30,844 nucleotides of DNA from Cytophagales bacterium (GCA_013298205.1 JAAFJZ010000003.1:1-30844); one strand, 5' to 3'; counted from the first letter of the stretch, positions 14,631 through 22,756 are shown. Program-made: numbers and translations. Notes: generated by a model not told the origin, from the letters alone.

Positions 14631-17168
14631 TTAAATTGAGGATTCGTCTATAATTGGTTTGTCTAGTAATTTTATGTGAGAATGGCTGAAATAATTTTGA
14701 TTGATTAAATCATTGATTTCATAAAGTTTTGAAGTGGATGTTGAAAGTATATAATCTAAGTCTTCTCTTAAAAAGCCTTTTGATTGAGCGAGATTTTCTG
14801 CCATAGAAAGTTTAAATGAACTTGTTAGTTCAAAGGCCAATCTTGTGGTTCTTACATTTTGATTTTTGTCACCTTGAGAAGCTAAATATTTTAATCTTTT
14901 ATCTAATTTTTTAAGTTGAAACGTTAAGGATCTTGGGTTTGTGCTATCTAATAAAATGAGATGTAAAATATTATCTATATTTAAATGACTTCTATACTTA
15001 TGTCTATAGTGATTTTGAAGTTCCAAGCCATCTAAGACTGTTTCCATAATAAGATATTCTGCGGATTCAGAAGCTTTATTGACCAAAGTAGAGCGAATGA
15101 GTGTTAAAAGACCAAGAGATTTTTCTATTCTGCGCCCTAAATCAAACAAATCCCAGCCCTGTTCTTTTGTAAGGCCTTCTTCTACTAGACCTACAAACGC
15201 TGTAAGGTTTATTATTTTTTGATCTAAATGATTTTGAAGTTGTGCTAGAGTTATTTTTTCAGTTTTATTTAGCAAATCTTTACCTTGTTCTAAAGACTCT
15301 AAAACTCTCCATATATCTGAAGACCAGTAACTTCTAATTTCGTTAACAGAGCGAAATAAACTTTGTAAAGAATAGGGTAAACTGCCCGGAATACTTAAAT
15401 CTCTTGCAATTTTAATAAGTTCTTTATCAGGTTTTTGTAAAATAGTTTTGTTGTTTTCGTCTAAAAATCCTGGATATGTAGAAGTAAAATGAGTAAATGA
15501 TTTAAGCAAAAATTGTGAAGCTACTTTTTCATCTTTTGATGATTTGAGCGATCTTTCATTTATACTTGCAATTAAAGTTCTCATTAATCTTGCCGTGCTA
15601 GTGATTCTTTCTGTGTATCGACCTATCCAAAATAAGTTTTCAGCCATCCTACTAGGTAAGCCAAAATCGTTATTATGGTCTCTATCTGTACCGATATGAA
15701 TTTGCTCAGAAGTATTTTTGGGCTCCATTCCAAGTACCCAAGTATCTTTTGAAATTCCTCCAGCTTGGTTTGAAATAATAAAGCTTCCTCTTTCTGCAGC
15801 ACTTCTGGCTAAACCGCCTGGCATTACCTGATAAGTGCTACCTGTACCTAATATTGAACATCTAAATACTGAAAATCTTGATTCGATTTGACAATTACTA
15901 AAAGAAGGAGTTGTGGTGAATTGAATATGCTCTTGTGCGGCAAAAGATTTGGGATTTTGTTTTATTTCTTCTTTTAAATCGTACAATTGTTGATTGGAAA
16001 GTTCCCAACCTATTATAGAATGAGAAAAGTGAGCTTTGTCAATTTTTTTAACAATTAAGTTATTGAGGTTATCAAAAACATACGTTTGTTCTTTTTCTTG
16101 CCCACACCACCAGGTTGCTACATGAGGTGAAATTAATTCTTCATTCAAAAAATATTTTGACAAAGAAGGTAAAAATCCTTGTAAACCTACATTTTCCAAA
16201 ATACTACTTCCTATTGGATTTGCGATAATTACATTTTTTTTTCTTACTGCTTGTAATAATCCAGGAACACCCAATCTGGAATCTGCTCTTAATTCTAATG
16301 GGTCACAAAAATTATCGTCAACTCTTCTTAAAATAATATCTACTTGTTCTAGGCCTCTTATAGATCGAATCCAAACTTTATCGTTTTGAATTGTTAAATC
16401 TTCACCTTGTACCAAAGTAATGCCTAAATAATTAGCTAAAAATGCTTGTTCAAAATAAGTTTCATTCCTTTGTCCGGGTGTTAAAACCACAATTCTTGGA
16501 TCTTCTTTATTTAAACAAAGTGCAGAAATTGTTTTTCTGTAAATCTTGAAAAATGAAGTCAACTTTCTTACTTGCGAATTTTGAAACCATTCAGGAAATA
16601 CCCGAGACATTACGCTTCTGTTTTCCAAACTATATCCCAATCCCGAAGGAGCTTGTGTTCTATCATTAAGCACCCAAACTCTTCCATCTGAACCCAAAGC
16701 CATATCAGCGGCATAAATAGTTAAGAATTGGTTGATATTTGAATTCATTTGAACGCAAGAGCGCAAAAATCCGCTATGTCCGTAAATTAACTCTAAGGGG
16801 ACAATGCGGTTTTTGATTATTTTTTGTTCGCCATAGATATCTTTTGCGATTAAATCTAATAAATGAGCTCTTTGAATTAAACCTTTTTCTATTGTTTGCC
16901 ATCTGTCTTGAGGAATCAAATAGGGCAAAGGATCTAATTGCCATGGCCTATTTAAACCGTTTGGATCTTTGTATACACTGTATGTAACTCCATTTTCTTT
17001 AATCAGTCGCTTAATTTCATTATGTCGATTCTCAAGCTCAAAAAGTCCTAATTTATCTATTTCATGGTTTAAATTTTGCCAATGTGACGAAACCATGCCA
17101 TTCTCAAGTAGCATTTCGTCCTTTTCTCCAGAATATAAATTGTAATTTTGTGTATATGTTAAATTCAA
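14631..17168 (-). CDS. circularly permuted ATP-grasp protein fused to an alpha-E (DUF403) domain
   Basis: An 845-residue fusion. Residues about 70-480 are the circularly permuted type 2 ATP-grasp domain: PYLIPQDRWQTIEKGLIQR (82-100), GSDGRVWVLNDRTQAPSGLG (159-178), ENRSVMSRVFPEW (182-194), RRVDDNFCDPLELRADS (281-297), VANPIGSS-like IIANPIGSSILEN (314-326), PGGLAR (450-455) and GGISKDTWVLG (470-480). Residues about 504-830 are the helical alpha-E domain, opening LPSRMAENLFWIGRYTERI. ATP-grasp enzymes join a carboxylate to an amine through an acyl phosphate; alpha-E is a partner domain of unknown chemistry. The two are separate genes in many bacteria and fused here. A transglutaminase follows after 4 nt. 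The first ATG is at 17168. A good promoter lies about 110 nt upstream. Confidence 0.93.
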   Translation of the reverse strand: MNLTYTQNYNLYSGEKDEMLLENGMVSSHWQNLNHEIDKLGLFELENRHNEIKRLIKENGVTYSVYKDPNGLNRPWQLDPLPYLIPQDRWQTIEKGLIQRAHLLDLIAKDIYGEQKIIKNRIVPLELIYGHSGFLRSCVQMNSNINQFLTIYAADMALGSDGRVWVLNDRTQAPSGLGYSLENRSVMSRVFPEWFQNSQVRKLTSFFKIYRKTISALCLNKEDPRIVVLTPGQRNETYFEQAFLANYLGITLVQGEDLTIQNDKVWIRSIRGLEQVDIILRRVDDNFCDPLELRADSRLGVPGLLQAVRKKNVIIANPIGSSILENVGLQGFLPSLSKYFLNEELISPHVATWWCGQEKEQTYVFDNLNNLIVKKIDKAHFSHSIIGWELSNQQLYDLKEEIKQNPKSFAAQEHIQFTTTPSFSNCQIESRFSVFRCSILGTGSTYQVMPGGLARSAAERGSFIISNQAGGISKDTWVLGMEPKNTSEQIHIGTDRDHNNDFGLPSRMAENLFWIGRYTERITSTARLMRTLIASINERSLKSSKDEKVASQFLLKSFTHFTSTYPGFLDENNKTILQKPDKELIKIARDLSIPGSLPYSLQSLFRSVNEIRSYWSSDIWRVLESLEQGKDLLNKTEKITLAQLQNHLDQKIINLTAFVGLVEEGLTKEQGWDLFDLGRRIEKSLGLLTLIRSTLVNKASESAEYLIMETVLDGLELQNHYRHKYRSHLNIDNILHLILLDSTNPRSLTFQLKKLDKRLKYLASQGDKNQNVRTTRLAFELTSSFKLSMAENLAQSKGFLREDLDYILSTSTSKLYEINDLINQNYFSHSHIKLLDKPIIDESSI

Positions 17169-17288
17169 TTGCTAAGAGTTAATTACTGTTTATTGTCTGC
17201 TTCATGACAGAAATTATAATATTAAATAAAAATATAAAATTAGAATTCGTTTTGTTCATCCAATACCATTCATATTTCTTTAGACAAA

Positions 17289-17321
17289 CAAATATAATAA
17301 GGATGTTTCCTACTCCCCCAA
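17289..17321 (-). promoter_or_regulatory. promoter of the ATP-grasp/transglutaminase operon
   Basis: On the minus strand TTG (complement of 17319-17321) is followed after 22 nt by TATATTTG (complement of 17289-17296). This fits the Bacteroidota pattern TTG, 17-23 nt, TAnnTTTG. Transcription would start near 17282, leaving an untranslated leader of about 110 nt. Confidence 0.5.
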
Positions 17322-17399
17322 AAAGCAAATTTCAAATTAAATAATCAATTGAACTAAAAGATGAATTAGCAATGAAATTGATACTGTATGTCTAACATT

Positions 17400-17490
17400 T
17401 TTAGGCAATATTTTTTTTAAGTAAAACTTCAATGTTTCATATAAAAAAATATTTTTTTCTTTATTTTTTTATATGAAATAAAAGCCTAAA
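17400..17490 (-). terminator. large nested hairpin after the potassium channel gene
   Basis: The inner part is a perfect 17-bp inverted repeat, TTTCATATAAAAAAATA at 17435-17451 and its complement at 17462-17478, with a ten-base T-rich loop. An outer 7-bp pair, TTTAGGC (17400-17406) and GCCTAAA (17484-17490), brackets it. It lies 27 nt after the channel stop codon, so a terminator is the simplest reading. The stem is almost pure A/T and lacks a clean T-tail, so a protein-binding site or a small degenerate repeat is also possible. Confidence 0.45.
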
Positions 17491-17516
17491 TTATTTCAAA
17501 ATGAGCCATTAAACTA

Positions 17517-19214
17517 TTACTCTAAATCTAATAAAAGCCCTTCTTTTATTGAGTCGGCCATAATGGCAGCGAAAGAAAATAATTTTTCATTGAAAACGTA
17601 ATCTTGAAAAATATTTATCAAAATTACATCTACTTCAAGCTCTTCATTTATATAAAGCAAGATATTGTTATCCCTTACACCGTATGCTTCAACGTTCTCT
17701 AAAATAACAGGGCTTAAACCGTATTTTTCCTCTGTGTTTTTTACCAATGCACTTTTAAAAACTTTAATTTTATTTTCGTCTTTAAAAGTTCGGTCATCAT
17801 TAATATTTTTTGATTTACCTTTTAAATATGAAATACTTACAGCTGCATGCTTTGAAGTTTTTTCAAAAGTATTGAATACCAAATATATACTATTTTTTTT
17901 TCGTATTCTAACTAAGTCGTTTTTCCATTGTATAAAATCGTCAGGAACAGGAAAATTTGAATCTTTTTTATAAGCTTTATTATGCCGAAAGCAAAAAGCT
18001 GTTTCTGGTTCTAATCCGATGTCCCCAAAACTCTCTTCGGTTGCAGTAGATTCATCTCCAAAAAATTCATTTGAGATGTAATTGCATTTCAACTTTTCAG
18101 CCACACAATACACAAAATAACCTATGCTTTGTTTGTTTAAGCTGTCGGGCGAAATTAAAGTTAGCGTACTATTTCTATTTGTTAATGTACCATAATCGGT
18201 ATTAATTTCTCTAAATTCTAAAAATAATTTATCCACAATCAAACCGTTTTGAATTACTTTTTTATATCGAAACCTAAATTCGTTTTTGCCTTCAGCTATT
18301 TTATAAACATCATTTTCTGAGAGTTCAAGGTTTACTTTTACAGCATCTACACTTAGTTGTCCTCTACGAACTTTAGTATCTAATTCGGGAATATATTTTT
18401 TGTAAAACGCTTCTTTCAATTTTTTTCTTATTTCTGCTATTCGTTTACTCAGTTTTGATTCCTCCATTTTTTGAATAAAACTAGAAGAAATAATACCTGT
18501 TGGAATAGCTACAATCATAACGCCCATCAAAGCAACAAACCCACCTAAAATTTTGCCAAATGCAGTTATGGGCACAATATCACCATATCCAATGGTTGTT
18601 AATGTAATTACACCCCACCAGAAGCCGTATAAAATGTTAGGAAAAACATTAGGTTGCGCCTCTCTTTCAAGATAAAACATAATAGAAGAAGCTAAAATTA
18701 GAACTGAAAACATAAGTAAAAAAGTAGCCAAAAGTTCTTGTTTTTTTTCACTAACAATTTTTCCTATCAAAATCATTGCATGTGAATATTTTGTAAGTTT
18801 AAAAACTCTCATCAACCTTATAAGCCGCAAAACTCTAAGATGCCTTAGGTCGATGTTTATCATAAATGGAACGAAAAAAGGCATTATTGCCAATAAATCA
18901 ATCCATGAATTGGGCGCCAAAGCAAACTTTTTGTACGATTCTTTTTTCGTTTTGGCAGGATATTGAATATCTGCTACCCATATTCTTAAAATGAATTCTA
19001 TTGAAAAAATGCTTACCGTAACTATTTCGAATAAATCTAACTCAAACCTATACTTTAAATAAATATCTTCAAAAGATTCTACTATTACAGCAATAACATT
19101 AGCTAAAACCAAGATTTCAATAAACACATCAAAATACCCAGAGAATTTATCATGCTTATTACCTGGACCTAAAAGCGAAACGATTCTACGCTTGATGATT
19201 TGGATATTGTTCAT
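17517..19214 (-). CDS. voltage-gated-type potassium channel with large C-terminal cytoplasmic domain
   Basis: A 565-residue ion channel. Segments S1 to S4 occupy about 28-140; the S4 voltage sensor is RHLRVLRLIRLMRVFK (124-139) with arginines at about every third position. The pore helix and filter are FWWGVITLTTIGYGDIVP (198-215), where TIGYGD is the potassium selectivity filter. S6 is LGGFVALMGVMIVAIPTGI (223-241). Residues about 250-275 are a charged helix as in tetrameric channels. The remaining roughly 290 residues are soluble and match no ligand-binding domain I know: no RCK/TrkA-N glycine motif and no cyclic-nucleotide box is seen. They may sense an unidentified signal. The gene is divergent from the sodium/sugar symporter, with a palindrome between them. 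Confidence 0.92.
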   Translation of the reverse strand: MNNIQIIKRRIVSLLGPGNKHDKFSGYFDVFIEILVLANVIAVIVESFEDIYLKYRFELDLFEIVTVSIFSIEFILRIWVADIQYPAKTKKESYKKFALAPNSWIDLLAIMPFFVPFMINIDLRHLRVLRLIRLMRVFKLTKYSHAMILIGKIVSEKKQELLATFLLMFSVLILASSIMFYLEREAQPNVFPNILYGFWWGVITLTTIGYGDIVPITAFGKILGGFVALMGVMIVAIPTGIISSSFIQKMEESKLSKRIAEIRKKLKEAFYKKYIPELDTKVRRGQLSVDAVKVNLELSENDVYKIAEGKNEFRFRYKKVIQNGLIVDKLFLEFREINTDYGTLTNRNSTLTLISPDSLNKQSIGYFVYCVAEKLKCNYISNEFFGDESTATEESFGDIGLEPETAFCFRHNKAYKKDSNFPVPDDFIQWKNDLVRIRKKNSIYLVFNTFEKTSKHAAVSISYLKGKSKNINDDRTFKDENKIKVFKSALVKNTEEKYGLSPVILENVEAYGVRDNNILLYINEELEVDVILINIFQDYVFNEKLFSFAAIMADSIKEGLLLDLE

Positions 19215-19357
19215 TAAATAAGCCTATTTGATTTTTAATGTAAATGTAATTTATTGAACTAAATATCAAAATTTTTCTTCTTAAAATTTGCATTTTAGTT
19301 AGTTTTATTTTTTTGTTAAATTTTAAAAAATTGTTTTAGAATGTTTATGTACAAGAC

Positions 19358-19386
19358 AATGAATATTTTAGGTTAAAATATTCATT
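19358..19386. promoter_or_regulatory. 13-bp perfect palindrome, possible operator
   Basis: AATGAATATTTTA (19358-19370), three bases GGT, then TAAAATATTCATT (19374-19386). The arms are exact complements. It lies near the middle of a divergent intergenic region, about 140 nt from the channel start and 170 nt from the symporter start. No gene ends here, so a terminator is unlikely and a repressor site is more natural. Confidence 0.45.
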
Positions 19387-19505
19387 TCGTTTTAAATAGG
19401 GTTGAATAAATTAATCGATAATAATTAAATCATTCGTGAGATTTTTCAAAAAATACACTAGGAATATAATTTTAGTAATTCAGATTAAAAAAATTATGTT
19501 ATTTG

Positions 19506-19537
19506 TTGGTTTTATACAATACAAGGTTATAATTTTG
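19506..19537 (+). promoter_or_regulatory. promoter of the sodium/sugar symporter gene
   Basis: TTG (19506-19508) and TAATTTTG (19530-19537) are 21 nt apart, which fits the Bacteroidota -33/-7 pattern. Transcription would start near 19543, about 17 nt before the ATG at 19560. Confidence 0.5.
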
Positions 19538-19559
19538 CTTGGTTTTAAATTAATTTATT

Positions 19560-21125
19560 ATGAATTTTATTGACATTTCTGTTTTTATACTTTACATTTT
19601 AACAGTAGTAGGTGTCGCTTTATGGGTTTCCAGACCCAAAAAAGGAGAGGTAAAAAATACAAGAGATTATTTTTTAGCTGGCAATACTTTGCCTTGGTGG
19701 GCAATTGGCACATCGCTTATTGCAGCCAACATTTCTGCTGAACAGCTCATAGGTATGACGGGCTCTGGGTTTACAATTGGCTTAGCAATAGCTTCTTATG
19801 AATGGATGGCAGCCATTACATTAATAATTGTAGCTAAATATTTCCTTCCTATTTTTTTAGAAAAAAAGATTTATTCTATGCCTCAATTTTTAAATATACG
19901 ATATGATGGAAGAGTACGAACCATTATGGCAGTTTTGTGGTTATTTCTTTATGTTTTTGTAAATTTAACATCTATTTTATATTTGGGTGCAGTATGCATT
20001 AAAGCCGTTTTTGGTATACCAATGTATTATGCAGTTATTGGAATTGCATTTTTTTCGGCACTTTATACTATTTTTGGTGGTTTGAAAGCCATTGCGTATA
20101 CAGATTTTATTCAGGTAACATTTTTGGTGGTAGGAGGGTTAATTACAACTTATTTAGCACTTGATCAATTTTCAGGTGGTTCTGGGTTTTTTAATGGATT
20201 GGGAATGTTGGCAAATAAATTTCCGGAAAAGTTTGATATGATTCTTTCATCAGAAAGCCCTCATTACAAAGACCTTCCAGGTATTATGGTTCTAGTAGGA
20301 GGGATGTGGATTGTGAACCTAAATTATTGGGGTTGTAATCAGTATATCACCCAAAGAGCATTGGCAGCAAAAAACTTATCTGAGGCACAAAATGGACTAA
20401 TATTTGCTGGATTTCTAAAATTATTAATGCCTTTGATAGTCGTAATTCCTGGAATCATTGCTTTCAGTTTGAATGCACCTATACAAAATAACGATGAAGC
20501 TTACCCTTGGCTCCTAAATACTTTCCTCTTCCCGGGAGTAAAAGGTGTAGCTTTTGCAGCTTTGGTAGCTGCAGTTGTTGGCTCACTTAGTTCCAAAACA
20601 AATAGCATTGCTACTATTTTTACAATGGATGTTTTTAAGCCACATTTTGGTAAAAAATATTCTGAGTCTCAATTGGTAACAGTAGGAAGAATTACTACAG
20701 CAGTTTCATTAGTTATAGCTGTAATAATAGCTCCTTTTATTGAAAATTTTGGCGGAGGATTCAAGTTTATTCAGGAATTTACAGGTTTTTTTAGTCCAGG
20801 AATTTTTGCAATTTTTATTTTTGGGCTATTTTGGAAGCGAGCCACAACTTCAGGTGCGCTTTGGGTTGCTGTGCTTACTTTGCCAGTTTCATTATTGTTT
20901 TATTTTGTGCCTATGTTTAATGAAATGCCATTTTTAAATAGAATGGGAATTACTTTTATAATTTTGTCATTCATTATGGTATTGATAAGTTTAAAATCCA
21001 ATCAAGAGAGAGATGAGAAATCAATTAATATATCAATAGGTTTATTCAAAACTTCTAAGCTATTTAATGTTTTATCTGTTATTATCATCATGATATTAAT
21101 CATTTTATATGCCAAATTTTGGTAA
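19560..21125 (+). CDS. sodium/sugar symporter of the SSS family, vSGLT-like
   Basis: A 521-residue membrane protein with about 14 hydrophobic segments. It follows the Vibrio galactose transporter vSGLT closely along its length. Counterparts of the vSGLT sugar-binding residues are kept: Q62 in ANISAEQLIGM, E81 in ASYEWM, N253 and Y256 in NLNYWGCNQYITQRALAA, K287 in GFLKLL, and Q405 in FIQEFTGF. ALVAAVVGSLSSKTNSIATI (334-353) carries the serines of the sodium site. It should import a hexose such as galactose or glucose with sodium across the inner membrane. It appears to be a single-gene unit. No sugar kinase, isomerase or glycoside hydrolase lies nearby, so the substrate rests only on residue conservation. 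Confidence 0.92.
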   Translation: MNFIDISVFILYILTVVGVALWVSRPKKGEVKNTRDYFLAGNTLPWWAIGTSLIAANISAEQLIGMTGSGFTIGLAIASYEWMAAITLIIVAKYFLPIFLEKKIYSMPQFLNIRYDGRVRTIMAVLWLFLYVFVNLTSILYLGAVCIKAVFGIPMYYAVIGIAFFSALYTIFGGLKAIAYTDFIQVTFLVVGGLITTYLALDQFSGGSGFFNGLGMLANKFPEKFDMILSSESPHYKDLPGIMVLVGGMWIVNLNYWGCNQYITQRALAAKNLSEAQNGLIFAGFLKLLMPLIVVIPGIIAFSLNAPIQNNDEAYPWLLNTFLFPGVKGVAFAALVAAVVGSLSSKTNSIATIFTMDVFKPHFGKKYSESQLVTVGRITTAVSLVIAVIIAPFIENFGGGFKFIQEFTGFFSPGIFAIFIFGLFWKRATTSGALWVAVLTLPVSLLFYFVPMFNEMPFLNRMGITFIILSFIMVLISLKSNQERDEKSINISIGLFKTSKLFNVLSVIIIMILIILYAKFW

Positions 21126-21224
21126 AGTGAGTTAAATTAGATTTTTTTGATATTTTCATTTAATTCGAAAGAAATTGAATACAAAATTTAATTTATAATA
21201 TTTTTTTATAAATATGAATAATAA

Positions 21225-21261
21225 ATAACTTATTTTTGTGTATAACTGCTCAATAAGTTAT
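21225..21261. promoter_or_regulatory. inverted repeat around a possible promoter box upstream of the DivIVA gene
   Basis: ATAACTTAT (21225-21233) and ATAAGTTAT (21253-21261) are perfect 9-bp arms. A TAnnTTTG match, TATTTTTG (21231-21238), overlaps the left arm. A T-rich stretch follows the right arm, so the same structure could instead terminate the symporter transcript. Confidence 0.3.
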
Positions 21262-21315
21262 GCTTTAATATTTTTTTGTTAAGGTAAATATCCAAAAGTC
21301 TAAAATATAAATAAA

Positions 21316-22035
21316 ATGAGAATTACCCCTTTAGAAATTAGACAAAAATCTTTTGAACGAAAATTAAGAGGTTATGATAAAGAAGAGGTTGATGCTTTTT
21401 TAACTGGCGTATCTCAGCAATGGGAAAAACATCTTGAAGAAAATCGAGATCAAAAAATGCGTCTTGAAATATTAGAAAGGGAAGTGCAAAAACTAAGAGA
21501 AGTAGAATCTTCTCTTTATAAAACGCTTAAAACTGCTGAAGATACAGGAAATAGTTTAGTAGAACAAGCCCACAAAACGGCTGAGCTTATCATTAGAGAA
21601 GCACAAATGAAAGCTGAAGTATTGCACAATGACAGTCGGAATGATGCTAGAAATAAAATGGAAGATGCAGATGATAAAGTAAAATCCATGTTATTTAATG
21701 CTCAAAATCACCTTAATGAACTCATTACCCAAATTCGACAAGTAGAAAACCATAAAGAAAATTTGATTTTAGAAGTTAATAATCTTCTATCTGAAACCCA
21801 AGAAAAAATTAATAGAGTAGCAAATAAAAATAAAAAATTTGAAATTAATATTCATACTGTAAATGAAACGAACATTTCTTATCAATCTGTTTCACAACTT
21901 TCATCTTATAGCCAAGAAAATACTGGTTTTTTAAAACAGGAATCGACTTTGAAACCTTCCTCAACAATAATTAATTTGCAAGTCCCTGAGAAAACGGTAC
22001 AACAAAAATTATCTTTTTTTGACGAACTAAATTGA
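21316..22035 (+). CDS. DivIVA-domain coiled-coil protein
   Basis: A 239-residue protein. The N-terminal DivIVA/GpsB motif is clear: ITPLEIRQKSFERKLRGYDK (3-22), then EEVDAFLTGVSQQWEKHL. DivIVA N termini bind curved or polar membrane and coiled coils oligomerise; residues about 25-170 are continuous heptad-rich coil. The C-terminal tail (about 175-239) is polar and low in order. In Gram-positive bacteria such proteins direct cell division and polar growth; in Bacteroidota they are widespread but little studied. It overlaps folB by one base (TGATG), so the two are translated together. It has no transmembrane segment. Confidence 0.88.
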   Translation: MRITPLEIRQKSFERKLRGYDKEEVDAFLTGVSQQWEKHLEENRDQKMRLEILEREVQKLREVESSLYKTLKTAEDTGNSLVEQAHKTAELIIREAQMKAEVLHNDSRNDARNKMEDADDKVKSMLFNAQNHLNELITQIRQVENHKENLILEVNNLLSETQEKINRVANKNKKFEINIHTVNETNISYQSVSQLSSYSQENTGFLKQESTLKPSSTIINLQVPEKTVQQKLSFFDELN

Positions 22036-22394
22036 TGACTGAAATCTATTTAAAAGAGCTTTCATTTTATGCATATCATGGTTTATTTGATGCAGAAAAA
22101 AAACTAGGAAATCGTTTTGAAGTAGATGTAAAGATTAATTTGAATGATTCTTTCGGTAATTTTCCTAAGAAATTAACTGATACAATTGATTATGGTTTAA
22201 TATATAAATTAGTAGCGATTAGAATGGAAATAGCTACAGAATTATTGGAAAATATTGTATATGACATTGCTTACCAAATACTTAATGAGTTTAATCTAGC
22301 ACAAAAAGTTATTGTAAGCATTCGAAAATACAATCCACCTTTTGGCGGATTGTGTCAATATGTAGAAGTTTCTGAATCAGTTTCCAGACTTTGA
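22035..22394 (+). CDS. folB: dihydroneopterin aldolase
   Basis: A 119-residue FolB, the usual family size. It cleaves 7,8-dihydroneopterin to 6-hydroxymethyl-dihydropterin and glycolaldehyde in folate synthesis. LKELSFYAYHGLFDAEKKLG (6-25) holds the active-site glutamate E21, IDYGLIY (51-57) the tyrosine Y53, and VIVSIRKYNPPFGG (92-105) the catalytic lysine K98. The ATG at 22035 overlaps the DivIVA stop codon; a TTG one codon earlier is open but less likely. The last 40 bases overlap, on the opposite strand, the end of the IscA-like gene. Confidence 0.93.
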   Translation: MTEIYLKELSFYAYHGLFDAEKKLGNRFEVDVKINLNDSFGNFPKKLTDTIDYGLIYKLVAIRMEIATELLENIVYDIAYQILNEFNLAQKVIVSIRKYNPPFGGLCQYVEVSESVSRL

Positions 22395-22696
22395 GCCTCC
22401 TCTATTTCGCAAACAACAAAGCCTTGAAATTCAAACGAATCTATAAACACCAAATGTTTTCCATAAAGAAACATAATGTCTTTTTTTGCTATTAAAACAG
22501 CAAAATTTCCAAAATCGTATTTTAAATCTTGCTCTTTTTGTATATCACTAGCTACATGAAATGAAATTCCTGCACATCCGCCACCTTTGGCAAAAATTTT
22601 TAAAAAATAGTTTTCTGGAAAAAAACTGTTTGTAAGGAAATTATAAATTTTTTCTCTTGATTTCAGGCTTATTTCAATTGGAATTTGTTTGCTCAT
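22355..22696 (-). CDS. IscA/HesB-like iron-sulfur assembly protein lacking the C-terminal cysteine pair
   Basis: A 113-residue protein when started at the ATG at 22696; a longer start at 22738 is possible but adds residues not seen in the family. KIFAKGGGCAGISFHVASD carries the first conserved cysteine of A-type carriers. Later blocks align too: FAVLIAKKDIMFLYG, then LVFIDSFEFQGFVV. At the place of the usual CGCG pair the sequence reads CEIEEAQSLETDSE, so two of the three cluster-binding cysteines are gone. It may not carry a [2Fe-2S] cluster in the usual way, or may use other ligands. The altered tail is encoded antisense to the end of folB over 40 bp. Confidence 0.75.
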   Translation of the reverse strand: MSKQIPIEISLKSREKIYNFLTNSFFPENYFLKIFAKGGGCAGISFHVASDIQKEQDLKYDFGNFAVLIAKKDIMFLYGKHLVFIDSFEFQGFVVCEIEEAQSLETDSETSTY

Positions 22697-22756
22697 TGCT
22701 CTAGTCGTAATTTGCGAAAAAAAATCATTAACAAACATAGCGCATTATTTCTCTTT

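Larger units (their letters stand above)
17169..17516. other. intergenic region upstream of the ATP-grasp operon
   Basis: 348 bases between the start of the ATP-grasp gene and the stop of the potassium channel gene, both on the minus strand. It holds a promoter candidate at 17289-17321 and a large hairpin at 17400-17490, which are listed separately. No open frame with family features is seen in it. Confidence 0.6.
19215..19559. other. divergent intergenic region between potassium channel and symporter genes
   Basis: 345 bases of AT-rich sequence from which both flanking genes are transcribed outward. It holds a perfect palindrome at 19358-19386 and a promoter candidate for the symporter at 19506-19537. 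No matching promoter box was found for the channel gene, and no small open frame stands out. Confidence 0.6.

Noticed and set aside
17665..17973. 102-codon open frame on the plus strand with hydrophobic stretches
   Set aside because: It is antisense to the potassium channel C-terminal domain; the hydrophobicity mirrors that gene's codons.
22685..22756. N-terminal extension of the membrane-anchored hypothetical gene upstream of 22757
   Set aside because: The extra residues are antisense to the start of the IscA-like gene and precede a classical membrane anchor, so the ATG at 22757 is a better start.
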